Positions 35,247 through 44,420 of a stretch of 64,000 bases of DNA are shown here, one piece after another. The DNA is taken from positions 62,001 to 126,000 of the forward strand of contig CAZSMK010000011.1 in the NCBI GenBank assembly GCA_964608095.1, written 5' to 3'. A program made the translations under genes and the position numbers. The notes below the pieces were generated by a model that saw only the letters and a program-made list of their open reading frames with translations, was not told the DNA's origin and made no database searches. This DNA comes from CAZSMK01 sp964608095 (GTDB lineage Bacteria; Sumerlaeota; Sumerlaeia; MWCT01; JAGHBZ01). Within the stretch, counting starts at the first letter, position 1. Each line of letters begins with the position of its first letter.

Positions 35247-35846
35247 CTATGGTGAATCAAGCAGTGCATCGGGGAGTTGCAAGAGCTCGGTAAAAATTTC
35301 CGGTGTCTTCAGGATATAGTCGATATAGCGACGACAATCCTTTTCGAAGACACTTACGCCAGAGAACTTGATCGAAACAGGGCTGAACTCACCTTCGAAA
35401 ACATCTTTGATAAGAAGCTCATTCTCATTGAGATAGAACAAAATATAGGGTTGTTCGTGAAGAACTGTAATCCTGATGGTTTTCTTCTCATGAGTATACA
35501 TTCTATCTTTTAACCGAATGCGAACAGCTTCGGCAAACTGATATGCGGGATTTGAGTCGTCCTCTTTTGAAAGATCGTTGTCTTTGACGTAAAGAAAAAG
35601 TTGAACCTTGAGCGTAGTCGCACTCAGTATTCGGCAAGTAAGCTCCTCGATAAAATCTTCGTCGAAAAACAACGGCTCTCCCGCCATATCCACGATAACA
35701 AGTTCCTTTTCTGCATTTTGGACGATATTGTCTATCTCTCCACGGAGGTTCAAGCCCGCGGTTGAGCCGGAAACCCCAGCCGGTCGGAGCTGCGCAAAAC
35801 GCCGGTAAAACGATTGCCATCTGCGTTTTAATTCCATCTTCTTCAT
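35247..35846 (-). CDS. Uncharacterised soluble protein
   Basis: A 199-residue protein with no signal peptide or membrane helix and no recognised family. After a basic N-terminus (residues 1-25) comes an alternating helix-strand region: NAEKELVIVDMAGEPLFFDEDFIEEL, described in pieces as a buried strand, an acidic loop and a helix, then a strand VQLFLYVKD, an acidic loop, a long helix and RITVLHEQPYILFYL. This order resembles half of a phospholipase-D-like fold, but the HKD motif is absent. Coding character and a ribosome site support a real gene. Function unknown; it stands between the ferritin-like gene and mnmE. Confidence 0.65.
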   Translation of the reverse strand: MKKMELKRRWQSFYRRFAQLRPAGVSGSTAGLNLRGEIDNIVQNAEKELVIVDMAGEPLFFDEDFIEELTCRILSATTLKVQLFLYVKDNDLSKEDDSNPAYQFAEAVRIRLKDRMYTHEKKTIRITVLHEQPYILFYLNENELLIKDVFEGEFSPVSIKFSGVSVFEKDCRRYIDYILKTPEIFTELLQLPDALLDSP

Positions 35847-36072
35847 CCCTTGCTGACATATATACTATAATATCGAGGAGACGAAGTAAACAAGGCAATA
35901 ATCCTTTGGTGTAGTGCATTCCGCCCCCTTTGAGAAAATTAATATAAAGAAAACGGAAGGTTGAAAAAACGAGTATGAATAAGAGTGCAAGTATTCTATC
36001 AATCGCGACTCTTTCATTCCTTTTTACTGTATTTGAGCCGCAAGGGTATGCTAAATCTTATCTATCATCGCT

Positions 36073-37473
36073 ATGGATATTAGAGAAGATACCATCGTTG
36101 CTCGCGCAACGGCTACGGGAGAAAGCGCTATTGCAATCGTCAGGTTGAGCGGTCCGAAAGCCGTTTCCATTGCCGACTCGTTTGCGAGAACAGAGCGAGG
36201 TCAAAGCCTCGAGGAGGCTGAGTCGCATCGCGTTATGTTCCGCTACATTATCGACCCTTCCACAAAAAACGTAATAGACGAGGCGCTGGTATTCAAGATG
36301 GATGCGCCCCATAGTTATACCGGTGAAGACATGGTGGAAATCAATTGTCATGGCGGCAGTGCAATAGTTCGGCGAATTATTGAGCTCGCTCTCGAGAAAG
36401 GTGCACGCCTTGCAGAGCCGGGCGAATTTACGCGGCGCGCATTCATGAACGGCAGGATCGACCTGGTTCAGGCAGAAGCGGTCGCCGACCTGGTTGCTGC
36501 CAAAACCGAGCAGGCTCGGCAACTTGCCATGCGGCAACTTCGCGGTGACCTATCCGGAAAGCTCAACGAGCTGCGCGAGACCCTCCTTGATGTCGCCGCC
36601 GAGATCGAGGCACGGATAGATTTTCCTGAGGAGGAGATACCTCCAACCGGGAAGCATCATCTTATCACGCTGCTGAAGCATTCTGTGAACGTTATAAACG
36701 AACTGATCGAAGCAGGTGAACGGGGACGTGTGATTCGCGACGGAGCGCGTATCATCCTGGTAGGAAAACCCAACACCGGCAAATCGAGCCTGTTCAATGC
36801 CTTGCTTCGTAAAGAACGCGCCATTGTTACTCCCCATCCCGGAACCACACGCGATACTATCGAGTCTATCATCGACCTGAAAGGTATACCCCTCACCCTT
36901 GTCGACACAGCCGGAATGCGTGCAGCGCGTGACGAAATTGAGGCTATCGGTATTGATAGAACAAAGGAAGAGATTCACCAGGCAGACCTCATTGTCGTTC
37001 TTTTCGACAAGAGCGAAGCATTGCAATTCGAAGACGCCGAATTATGGAAATTGGTCAGGCAACGAGACCATCTTGTTGTGCTAACAAAGAACGATCTGGA
37101 ACCGGCTATCAATAAAAATGATCTGCAATCGACCTTGAATGAATTTCCAGGGAATGAGGAAGTAGTAGACGTATCTGCCATAAAGCGTCAGAACCTTAAC
37201 CGGCTCGAAGATGCGCTCTTCAGCAAGCTGGTAAAATCCGAAACCCTCGGGGATGAAGGGCTCCTTGTCTCAAATCTGCGACATATTACTGAGCTCAAAA
37301 TAGTACGCAGTACGTTGAAAAAAACCGTAGAGGGAATCGAAGATAACCGTTCAGGCGATCTGATTATGATCGATCTAAACGAAGGCTTGACTCATTTAGG
37401 CGATATCCTGGGAGTAGAAGTCGGCGGAGAAATCCTCGGCCGCATTTTTGCTCGCTTCTGTATCGGGAAATAA
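36073..37473 (+). CDS. mnmE: tRNA uridine-5-carboxymethylaminomethyl modification GTPase
   Basis: MnmE works with MnmG to modify wobble U34 of certain tRNAs. The protein has 466 residues, as usual. The N-terminal folate-binding domain starts DTIVARATATGESAIAIVRL; the helical middle domain is split by a G domain with G1 GKPNTGKSS, G2 GTTRDT, G3 DTAGMR and G4 TKND. The protein ends in the invariant FCIGK, whose Cys is catalytic. No Shine-Dalgarno precedes the ATG at 36073, which is odd; a short open frame with its own GGAAGG begins at 35975 and overlaps the start. No mnmG is in the window, although rsmG, often its neighbour, lies close by at 38928. Confidence 0.97.
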   Translation: MDIREDTIVARATATGESAIAIVRLSGPKAVSIADSFARTERGQSLEEAESHRVMFRYIIDPSTKNVIDEALVFKMDAPHSYTGEDMVEINCHGGSAIVRRIIELALEKGARLAEPGEFTRRAFMNGRIDLVQAEAVADLVAAKTEQARQLAMRQLRGDLSGKLNELRETLLDVAAEIEARIDFPEEEIPPTGKHHLITLLKHSVNVINELIEAGERGRVIRDGARIILVGKPNTGKSSLFNALLRKERAIVTPHPGTTRDTIESIIDLKGIPLTLVDTAGMRAARDEIEAIGIDRTKEEIHQADLIVVLFDKSEALQFEDAELWKLVRQRDHLVVLTKNDLEPAINKNDLQSTLNEFPGNEEVVDVSAIKRQNLNRLEDALFSKLVKSETLGDEGLLVSNLRHITELKIVRSTLKKTVEGIEDNRSGDLIMIDLNEGLTHLGDILGVEVGGEILGRIFARFCIGK

Positions 37474-37540
37474 TCCTCATCATCAACCATTCATCTATAC
37501 GTAGTCCGAAATGTTTTGTTAAATGGAATTTTTCCAACGA

Positions 37541-38311
37541 CTAATGGGAATCCCATGGACGAAGGATATCGCGTAAGCCCCGTGTATAACGATCCTTCCG
37601 AATCTTTTTTTCTTCTACTTTCTTTTCAATTGATTTGATCTGGTGCCATGAAGTGGGCTTATCCTCAGCCGTTTTCTCGTGTTCCCTTTTATCCTCGATC
37701 ATTGATTCTATACGCTCTTCAACGGTATCGAATGCGGCATTGGCAACACCGGCAAGAAACACGAACAGAAATATAAATACGCCTATAACAGAAACCACGG
37801 CAACCGCGATAATAATAATGGATAGGATAATAGAAGATACTGTAACACTGGGACTTACCATTATGAATATAAACCCTTGCTTTAAAGCTTTAATGACCGG
37901 TAATTCTTTTTTCACCAGCGCCGAAAACGTATAGAAGCCGGAGCCAAGCACTATGACGAGCAGCCAGAAAAAAATGCCTGCAAGAAGCGCTGCTGGTATG
38001 CGTAGACTCGCCGGTAAGACCCCGGAAGAGATGTAAAACCAGATGTTTACGGTAATGACGATTATGGCGCCGAGATAGATGAGGCTGAGGATGAGGGCAC
38101 GTGTGTAGAAACCTCGAAAAGCCACATAAAAGTCTTGAAACGTAGGCTCTCGTTCGCTCGATATGACGTGCATGAAATTTATTAAACCGGCGATCACTCC
38201 CGGGATTGTTACAATAGGTATGCTTAAGCCGAGCGCTACAAGGTTAAGTAGCAGCAGGCGACCCAGATAGTCATAGCAATCCCAGAACCATCTTTGTAAT
38301 AAGCGTCTCAT
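37541..38311 (-). CDS. YesL/DUF624-like membrane protein
   Basis: A 256-residue integral membrane protein with about six hydrophobic segments (near 18-45, 70-95, 95-120, 150-185). The N-terminus CYDYLGRLLLLNL followed by a PIVTIPG-V-AGL loop, and the FQDFYVAFRGF segment, match the DUF624 (YesL) family, which often accompanies sugar-uptake genes. The last 50 residues are charged and cytoplasmic. The ATG at 38311 lies 46 bp after the stop of the small membrane protein gene at 38358, so the two are probably co-transcribed. Function unknown. Confidence 0.82.
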   Translation of the reverse strand: MRRLLQRWFWDCYDYLGRLLLLNLVALGLSIPIVTIPGVIAGLINFMHVISSEREPTFQDFYVAFRGFYTRALILSLIYLGAIIVITVNIWFYISSGVLPASLRIPAALLAGIFFWLLVIVLGSGFYTFSALVKKELPVIKALKQGFIFIMVSPSVTVSSIILSIIIIAVAVVSVIGVFIFLFVFLAGVANAAFDTVEERIESMIEDKREHEKTAEDKPTSWHQIKSIEKKVEEKKIRKDRYTRGLRDILRPWDSH

Positions 38312-38357
38312 GAATAGTCGGAAAAAGCCCTCTACGCGAGAGGGTGATTTTTGCCGG

Positions 38358-38657
38358 TCAGGTATCCTGAGAAGAGGTGGTGGATGTGCCGGGTTCTAAC
38401 GCTTGTTTTGACAACCGGTCATAGAGAAAATCATAGAGGGAAACGACCGTAAACGCAACGGCGAGGATGGCAAAGAAGACATAAAGACCGGCAACGTCGC
38501 GAAGCAGCCATTTCAGTACAAGCAGTTGAACCGCACAATACGCCCAGAAAATCAGATTAAGAATTATATACCCGGAAACCGACAAGCGTCCTTCAACAGC
38601 CTCCTCCCTCACCGCAGCCATTTTTTTTACCTTTTGTTTCTTATCCTTGCCCGCCAT
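38358..38657 (-). CDS. Small membrane protein with two helices
   Basis: A 99-residue protein: a Lys-rich cytoplasmic start (1-25), two hydrophobic helices (about 30-50 and 56-76), and a Ser/Thr-rich tail. GGAGGG upstream and AAAGGAA immediately before the ATG support the start. No family is recognised. It lies 46 bp upstream of the YesL/DUF624-like gene on the same strand and may form a membrane unit with it. Confidence 0.72.
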   Translation of the reverse strand: MAGKDKKQKVKKMAAVREEAVEGRLSVSGYIILNLIFWAYCAVQLLVLKWLLRDVAGLYVFFAILAVAFTVVSLYDFLYDRLSKQALEPGTSTTSSQDT

Positions 38658-38927
38658 TTCCTTTCGTGTTCCCTCCGATCATTAAAAGAATTCAATAGAG
38701 CGAGTCTATCCTGAAGATTTCAGAAGTGCAAGGAGAAGTTAAAGAAATTCAATCCAATGATAACGTCCATATCCTGCCCGCGCCGGGGTTGCCGAGAACT
38801 GATCGCCGGAGAACGAGGATTCCCTACCCCCTTTGTTTTATCATCGCACTCACACTCCCATTCGCCGCAGCGAATCTTCGACCCCGCTAAAGCGTGACTT
38901 AGAACCCTCAACTATCTTCTGCGATCC

Positions 38928-39674
38928 CTATTTTTTCTTCTGCAGGAGCGGTCGTTTTTGCGGTATTCCTGCACGGCGTGGATATTTCTCGGGTGTACGT
39001 TTTACCTTGCGGATATATATCAGAGACCGCGAAAAGTTGGTTCGTGGAATAGTATACTCGGCTACGTGCGTGACTGAACCGCCAAGCAGATCAATAGCGT
39101 ATCTCGACTCATCCAGTTCCTCACGATAATTCATCGACTTATATACAATCAGAAATCCATGTACTTTTAAGAATGGAATACAGAGTTCCGCAATAAGGTT
39201 GAGCTTGCCCAAGGCGCGTGCAAGGACTATGTCGAACCTTTCGCGATACTCCCCTACCCGAGCACTATCCTCAAGTCTTTCTGCAACAATCTTGGTACCG
39301 GGGAGAACCAACTCTTTTTTGATAGTATGAAGGAACTCACATTTTTTCTGCCTGCTTTCGACGAGTACAAGCCGCATTGACGGTTCTATGATGTGGAGCG
39401 GTATACCCGGAAGTCCGGCGCCTGTCCCGGCATCCAGAACTTTTTTGTCCTGAAAAGTGAAATCGCGAGGATGATACGTCATCGGCATGAGCGAGTCGAT
39501 CAGGTGTCGATGTACCATTTCCGCATCCGATGCCTCGCCCACAAGGTTCATAATGCGGTTCCATTCACGAATCAAATCTACATAGCGCTCCAACCGTAAA
39601 ATGTGCTCATGGTCAGCCGAAAGTCCGATAGAATCGAGCGATGCGTGTAAAGTCCTGACTGCTTTTGGTTTCAC
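38928..39674 (-). CDS. rsmG: 16S rRNA (guanine527-N7) methyltransferase
   Basis: SAM-dependent methyltransferase that makes m7G527 in 16S rRNA. The protein has 248 residues, slightly longer than the usual 205-220 because of an N-terminal and a basic C-terminal extension. SAM motif I is VLDAGTGAGLPGIPL, followed by LVLVESRQKKCEFL (motif II) and the FDIVLARALGKLNLI segment typical of RsmG/GidB. Its neighbour on the same strand is the UspA gene, 60 bp upstream. The Lys/Arg-rich end (about 230-248) may be a small extra RNA-binding tail. Confidence 0.93.
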   Translation of the reverse strand: MKPKAVRTLHASLDSIGLSADHEHILRLERYVDLIREWNRIMNLVGEASDAEMVHRHLIDSLMPMTYHPRDFTFQDKKVLDAGTGAGLPGIPLHIIEPSMRLVLVESRQKKCEFLHTIKKELVLPGTKIVAERLEDSARVGEYRERFDIVLARALGKLNLIAELCIPFLKVHGFLIVYKSMNYREELDESRYAIDLLGGSVTHVAEYTIPRTNFSRSLIYIRKVKRTPEKYPRRAGIPQKRPLLQKKK

Positions 39675-39734
39675 AAGCCTTTACCTTCAACTTCATTAGT
39701 GTTTGGTCTCGTCTCACGTCATGAAGGGGTTTTG

Positions 39735-40247
39735 TCAGACCTCTCCGCTCTCTCCTTTTTGTTTCTTCTTTTTCTCTTGAATCAAAGGAACCACGAGCAC
39801 GGCACATTCCGCCTTTCTCATCACCTTCTCAGCGACATTTCCAAAAAGCATAGTCCCAAAGGTACCGCTCCCCTGACGCCCCATAACGATAAGATCGATT
39901 TTGTGTTCTTCGGCAAATTCCAGAATCTTGAGATATTCTTTACCTATGCAAACCTCGACTTCCATGGTCATTCCGGGCGGGAGTTTTTGTCTATACGATT
40001 TTCCAATCCTGTCGTCGATGTCTTTTTTCGCCTTGGCGTCGATGTCGTCTTCGATCTCATAGAGATACGTTTTCCAGAACTGAGCCTCAGGTTCAGGAAT
40101 GACATGTAGCAAATATAGGGTGCAATCGGGTCGGCGTATTGCGGCGTCTATAGCGTGTTTAAAGGCGCGGTCCGCATTCTCCGAAAAATCAGTACAAAAA
40201 AGGATGCGCTTATATGGACTCACCGGTAATTCTTCCATATATCCCAT
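39735..40247 (-). CDS. Universal stress protein (UspA family)
   Basis: A 170-residue single Usp domain: YKRILFCTDFSENADRAF at the start, VIPEPEAQFW in the middle, and the nucleotide loop MGRQGSGTFGTMLFGNVAE, which keeps the G-x2-G-x9-G-S/N pattern of ATP-binding members. The end is charged and Lys-rich. It lies directly after the TRAP transporter genes on the same strand, 87 bp from dctM; UspA proteins linked to TRAP transporters are known (TeaD with the ectoine TRAP system), where they tune uptake. A similar role is inferred. Confidence 0.9.
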   Translation of the reverse strand: MGYMEELPVSPYKRILFCTDFSENADRAFKHAIDAAIRRPDCTLYLLHVIPEPEAQFWKTYLYEIEDDIDAKAKKDIDDRIGKSYRQKLPPGMTMEVEVCIGKEYLKILEFAEEHKIDLIVMGRQGSGTFGTMLFGNVAEKVMRKAECAVLVVPLIQEKKKKQKGESGEV

Positions 40248-40304
40248 TTAATCAATCCCTCCTTATAGAACGGTTCTGTTCAAATGACTATCACTATATC
40301 AAAG

Positions 40305-40326
40305 TTTTAAGAGTCCTCTCTTAAAA
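40305..40326. terminator. AT-rich hairpin between the TRAP permease and uspA
   Basis: TTTTAAGAG (40305-40313) and CTCTTAAAA (40318-40326) form a perfect 9-bp stem with a four-base loop, with extra A/T on both sides. It could attenuate or end transcription of the TRAP operon before the UspA gene. The low GC content of the stem limits confidence. Confidence 0.4.
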
Positions 40327-40334
40327 AAGCATGG

Positions 40335-41636
40335 TCATTTCATAAGCCCGGGGAGAAAGAGCGCCAGCGACGGGAAAGCAATAAGAATAAATGCGGCAAT
40401 AATAAGAGCGGCCAGAAAAGGAAGTGCGCCCTTAAACACCGTTTGCAGAGGTATGTCACGTTCGGTCCCGCTTACTATATACACACAGACACCGACAGGA
40501 GGAGAGATCACGCCCATCTGTGTCACCACGACTATAATCACACCAAACCATATCATGTCATAGTTTAATCCTGCAACGACGGGAGCGAAAATCGGAATAG
40601 TTAAAAGAATAAGGGCGAGTGCATCGACAAAACAGCCAAAGAGAAGATAGAAAAATATGATAAATCCCATGATAATAAAGCCTGGCAGAGGAAGAGAGGA
40701 GAGCCATGAAGCCAGTTCATAAGGAATACGTGTGACGGCGAGAAAATGTCCAAACATCACTGCACCGGCAACAATAATCATAACCATACAAGAGGTCCGA
40801 ATAGTCTCCTGCAGCGATCTAAAAAGCATTTTAAAATTAAGTTGGCGCTTAAACGCGGCGACTACAAGGCTACCTGCAGCGCCGACAGCCGCCGCCTCCG
40901 TCGGGGTGAAGATGCCCCCAAACATGCCGCCCATGACCATAATGAAAAGGATCAAGGTCTCTGATACGCCGCCGAGTGAGGCAAACTTCTCTTTCCATGT
41001 CGTAGGTGGACCGGGAGGACCAAGATGGGGACGGATTCTGCAGTTAATGTAAATCGTAAGGCAAAAAAGGGCGGCAATCATTAACCCCGGAATAATACCT
41101 GCCACAAAAAGTTTGCCTACCGATTGTTCGGTCATAATTCCATACACAATGAATACAACGCTGGGAGGAATCAACATACCGATACTGCCGCCGGATGCCA
41201 CGGCACCGCTTGCTAATTCCATATCATAATGGTAGCGCCGCATCTCCGGTAGGGCGACGGCAGCCATGGTTGCCGCAGTGGCGGGACCTGAGCCGCAAAT
41301 CGCCCCAAATCCTGTGCATGCACCCACTGATGCCATGGCTAACCCTCCCGGAAGAGAACCCATCCATACATACGCCGTCCGAAAAAGTCGTTTACTTATC
41401 CCTGAGTGAAACGCTATCTGACCCATAAACACGAAAAGGGGGATGACGGTAAGGCTATAAGAAGCGAACGTTTCGTAAAGATCGATTGTAATCATACTGA
41501 GTGCGGCGCCGGGTGAGACAATGATGGCGAAACCTATCAAGCCGACCGTTGCCATAACAAAGGCGACCGGCATGCTGCTGACCAACAACACAACAAGCAA
41601 CGCAGTACCGATAAGGCCTATTTGGATCGGCGTCAT
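40335..41636 (-). CDS. dctM: TRAP transporter large permease
   Basis: The 433-residue DctM-type membrane subunit that catalyses sodium-driven uptake of an organic acid or related solute. About twelve hydrophobic segments are visible. Characteristic stretches include GACTGFGAICGSGPATAATMAAVALPEM, given here by its features: a Gly/Ser-rich loop and helix at about 110-140, then SGGSIGMLIPPS, and FTPTEAAAVGA near 245. Its start overlaps the end of the small permease by 4 bp (ATGA type). The order binding protein, small permease, large permease is the common one. Confidence 0.95.
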   Translation of the reverse strand: MTPIQIGLIGTALLVVLLVSSMPVAFVMATVGLIGFAIIVSPGAALSMITIDLYETFASYSLTVIPLFVFMGQIAFHSGISKRLFRTAYVWMGSLPGGLAMASVGACTGFGAICGSGPATAATMAAVALPEMRRYHYDMELASGAVASGGSIGMLIPPSVVFIVYGIMTEQSVGKLFVAGIIPGLMIAALFCLTIYINCRIRPHLGPPGPPTTWKEKFASLGGVSETLILFIMVMGGMFGGIFTPTEAAAVGAAGSLVVAAFKRQLNFKMLFRSLQETIRTSCMVMIIVAGAVMFGHFLAVTRIPYELASWLSSLPLPGFIIMGFIIFFYLLFGCFVDALALILLTIPIFAPVVAGLNYDMIWFGVIIVVVTQMGVISPPVGVCVYIVSGTERDIPLQTVFKGALPFLAALIIAAFILIAFPSLALFLPGLMK

Positions 41637-42160
41637 GGCTTGATCATTTCTTTTCCGGGATGGAGGAGATTATGGATGATGACCAGCACCACCACGACGC
41701 ATGAAAAGGATACTAAATAAGGAACCCAATAGAGTGGCAGTTGAAGCGTGGTCGATACCAATCCGGTTGATTTCATCTCGTTCCCGTACTTCACAGTTTC
41801 CACACTGAGCACACTGAACAGCGCTATGGCAATTGTCCGTGCAATACTATCAACAACTATCCTGCCTGTGCGGGAAAGCTTATGGAAGAAATACTCGATT
41901 GCAACATGACCCTTGACTGCAGTGGTATATGGTAAGGCACACGCGATTGTAATGGTACCTGCAATTTTAACTATATCGTAGGTGCCGATAAGGGGAGAAC
42001 CGAAGAGTCGCATCACCACATCAATACAAATCACGCTCATCATTGTGATGATGCCCAACCCCGAAAAAACCATTAAAATATATACAAAGAACCTTGCTAT
42101 AATAGAATAGAGACGGAGTAATGGTTTCATTTTTGAAACAATATCCCAAAAACCGCCCAT
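41633..42160 (-). CDS. dctQ: TRAP transporter small permease
   Basis: The 175-residue DctQ-type subunit with four hydrophobic helices (about 22-45, 58-78, 96-118, 140-165). The motif VICIDVVMRLFGSPLIGTYDIVK is described by its features, a helix with MRLFG followed by a G-x-YD turn; GHVAIEYFFHKL follows, as in the family. It overlaps the large permease gene by 4 bp and begins 3 bp after the binding-protein stop, so all three are translated as a unit. Confidence 0.93.
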   Translation of the reverse strand: MGGFWDIVSKMKPLLRLYSIIARFFVYILMVFSGLGIITMMSVICIDVVMRLFGSPLIGTYDIVKIAGTITIACALPYTTAVKGHVAIEYFFHKLSRTGRIVVDSIARTIAIALFSVLSVETVKYGNEMKSTGLVSTTLQLPLYWVPYLVSFSCVVVVLVIIHNLLHPGKEMIKP

Positions 42161-42163
42161 GAA

Positions 42164-43225
42164 CTACTCGCTGCCTGCGGTTTGCTTCTCAAGCATGCTC
42201 TGAATATCGCTCAGGAACTCCTCGCCCGGAAAATTCTTTTCCTCTGTCGTAGCTACGTACTCGTCAAGAATCGGCTGTACCGCTTCTTTCCATTTCTTCT
42301 TTTCCTCATCGGATAGATTAATTATTGTACGCCCGAGTTCCTGGACGAATTGGAGTCCCTCTTCATCCGCTATATCCCACGCTTTGCCATGCTTCTCAAC
42401 CCATTCCATGCTTACATCCGTAAACACCTTCTGGATATCAGCAGGAAGGTTATTCCAGACGTCCTTATTCATCACTACGAACATAGCGGTCGTGTAGCCG
42501 ATTACTTGCGTATTGGTGATGGAATCAATAACTTCCGCCTGTTTCCATCCTTTCAGGGTTTCAATAGGACAGAAGGTCGCATCGACAACGCCCTTCTGCA
42601 ACGCCTCATAGGTCTCGCCCTGGCTCATGGCGACCGGTGCGCCACCGAGATGCTTGACTATCTTTGATGATAAACCGGTTGCCCTTACTTTTACGCCATT
42701 CATCTCCTCTAAAGTTCTTATCGGCTTTTTACTCGCAAGGATTCCCGGTCCATGCGCATGGACATAAAGGACGTGGGTGTCTGAAACTTCTTCCGGCTTG
42801 TACTTCATCACCATCTCAGTGGCGATCTTTGTGGCGGTCATCCCATCCGGATACCCCAGGGGTAGGTCTAATCCTTCAAGTAACGGAAACCTGCCGCGCG
42901 TGTAAGCGAAACAACTCATACCTAAATCGGAAATTCCGCTTACCACACCTTCATAACATTGGGGCGCTTGTGAAAGAGAACCGCCGGGATAGACCGTGAT
43001 TTTCACCCTTCCGTCAGTCCGCTCTTCTATTTCTTCCGCCCAATCCACACCTGTCTTGCATTGTATATGAGTGGGGGGAAAGAAAATACTGTAGGAAAGA
43101 CTGAACTCGGGCTCTTGTTGTACCTCCGCACCTTCCTCACCGCCGCCGCACCCTACAAAACAAAACAGCACTAAACTTACAAATGCGCCGAAACATACAA
43201 TCATGCGTAATAGATTTCTGTTCAT
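42164..43225 (-). CDS. dctP: TRAP transporter substrate-binding lipoprotein
   Basis: A DctP-type binding protein of 353 residues from the ATG at 43225, which is chosen over an upstream ATG because GAAAGGAGCG lies just before it. The N-terminus is a lipoprotein signal with lipobox FVGC; most DctP proteins are periplasmic, so membrane anchoring suggests a lineage that tethers its binders. Family marks are GVDWAEEIEERTDGRVKI, the GVSGISDLGMSCFAY segment, KVRATGLSSKIVKHLGG with the ligand-binding Arg, and ATFCPIETLKGWK. The ligand is probably a carboxylate. A good promoter lies upstream. Confidence 0.93.
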   Translation of the reverse strand: MNRNLLRMIVCFGAFVSLVLFCFVGCGGGEEGAEVQQEPEFSLSYSIFFPPTHIQCKTGVDWAEEIEERTDGRVKITVYPGGSLSQAPQCYEGVVSGISDLGMSCFAYTRGRFPLLEGLDLPLGYPDGMTATKIATEMVMKYKPEEVSDTHVLYVHAHGPGILASKKPIRTLEEMNGVKVRATGLSSKIVKHLGGAPVAMSQGETYEALQKGVVDATFCPIETLKGWKQAEVIDSITNTQVIGYTTAMFVVMNKDVWNNLPADIQKVFTDVSMEWVEKHGKAWDIADEEGLQFVQELGRTIINLSDEEKKKWKEAVQPILDEYVATTEEKNFPGEEFLSDIQSMLEKQTAGSE

Positions 43226-43298
43226 GATCGCTCCTTTCATCTTCATCCAATCAAGTTAGATGGTGCCTCTTATGCGTATTTTGGTAAATATTGTCAGG

Positions 43299-43327
43299 AG
43301 AATACGATTCGGCTGACTTTCTGTCAA
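43299..43327 (-). promoter_or_regulatory. Sigma70-like promoter for the TRAP operon
   Basis: On the minus strand TTGACA (43327-43322), a 17-bp spacer and TATTCT (43304-43299) precede dctP by about 75 bp. Both boxes are close to consensus. Confidence 0.6.
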
Positions 43328-43372
43328 CAGGAGAATGTCCGAATAGAAATTCTGGATTTTTCACCTCGGACT

Positions 43373-44380
43373 CTATTCATCCTCAAGCCATTCACCGCCT
43401 TCACCTATATTCGCCAATGTAAACACGCGCGACTTCAATGTTATGTGTTTGGGAACCTCTTCACCGTTAAAGATTTTGAGCGCGGTATCTATAGCCTCGC
43501 GTCCGCCGGTCGGATATTCGAAGCTTGCCGCAAGAATCCCCTGTCGAACGTACGCCTGCCCTTCCTGTTGAAGGGCGTCTATCCCGACAAAGATAATATC
43601 TTTCTCCCTGCCGGCTGCCTTTGCTGCAAGGTACGCGCCGTGTGCGCCCGGATCGTTATGAGAATAGACGAGGTCGATGTCATCGTATCGTGCAAGGGCT
43701 GATTCCATTTCTTTTCGGGCATCCGGTTCGAGCCATTTCATATCCGCCTCGAATATGACCTCGATATCGGTGCCTTCTATCGCCTTGCGGAATCCGGAAT
43801 GTCTGTCCTGTCCCGGTGTGGACGTCATCAGACCCTTTAACTCGACCACCTTGCCTTCTCCACCAAGACGGTTAACTATCCATTTGCCCGCGTGCCACCC
43901 TATTTTCTTGTTATCGGCGCCGATAAAACATGTGTATTTATCGCCAAGGATAGCACGGTCGAGAACTATTAGGGGTATTCCGGCATCGATGGCTTTACCG
44001 ACCGGCTCAGTGAGCGGCTGTGCTTCCTTCGGGCTTATGATGAGTAAATCCACACCCGCACTGATAAATTCCTCCACATGGGCACGTTGTTTAAGGGTAT
44101 CGTTCTGCGCATCTTTGAAGATCATCTTGATTTCTGGATGGTTCTTTGCCGCTGCTTCTATGTCCGCATTCATCTGGACACGCCATGGCTCCCCAAGATT
44201 ACACTGGCTCATACCAATTGTATAGACCTTTGCAGCTTCTTCGGGCTCGGGTATCGGCTCCTGAATAGTGTAGGCGTCCTCAGGTGACGTTTCACTTTCA
44301 GAACCGCCACACCCACCGATAACAAAAAGAACCATTAGAAACAAACCGCAAAGAGCAATTCTGTTGAATATCCTTATCAT
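43373..44380 (-). CDS. rbsB: CUT2 sugar ABC transporter substrate-binding lipoprotein (RbsB-like)
   Basis: A 335-residue binding protein of the ribose/galactose type. Lipobox IGGC puts the lipidated Cys at residue 24. The mature part starts VYTIGMSQCNLGEPWRVQMN, cut here to its features: a first beta strand and a Trp in the sugar site. DLLIISPKEAQPL, PLIVLDR and VYSHNDPGAHGAYLAAKAAG are family marks; the NDP Asp and the Arg are sugar ligands. It is the last gene of a minus-strand unit with the ATPase and permease and seems to have its own promoter. Ligand unknown; a monosaccharide such as xylose, arabinose or galactose is likely. Confidence 0.92.
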   Translation of the reverse strand: MIRIFNRIALCGLFLMVLFVIGGCGGSESETSPEDAYTIQEPIPEPEEAAKVYTIGMSQCNLGEPWRVQMNADIEAAAKNHPEIKMIFKDAQNDTLKQRAHVEEFISAGVDLLIISPKEAQPLTEPVGKAIDAGIPLIVLDRAILGDKYTCFIGADNKKIGWHAGKWIVNRLGGEGKVVELKGLMTSTPGQDRHSGFRKAIEGTDIEVIFEADMKWLEPDARKEMESALARYDDIDLVYSHNDPGAHGAYLAAKAAGREKDIIFVGIDALQQEGQAYVRQGILAASFEYPTGGREAIDTALKIFNGEEVPKHITLKSRVFTLANIGEGGEWLEDE

Positions 44381-44420
44381 TTTTCATCCTCCTCCATTGC
44401 GTTCCTTTATCTAATGTTAA

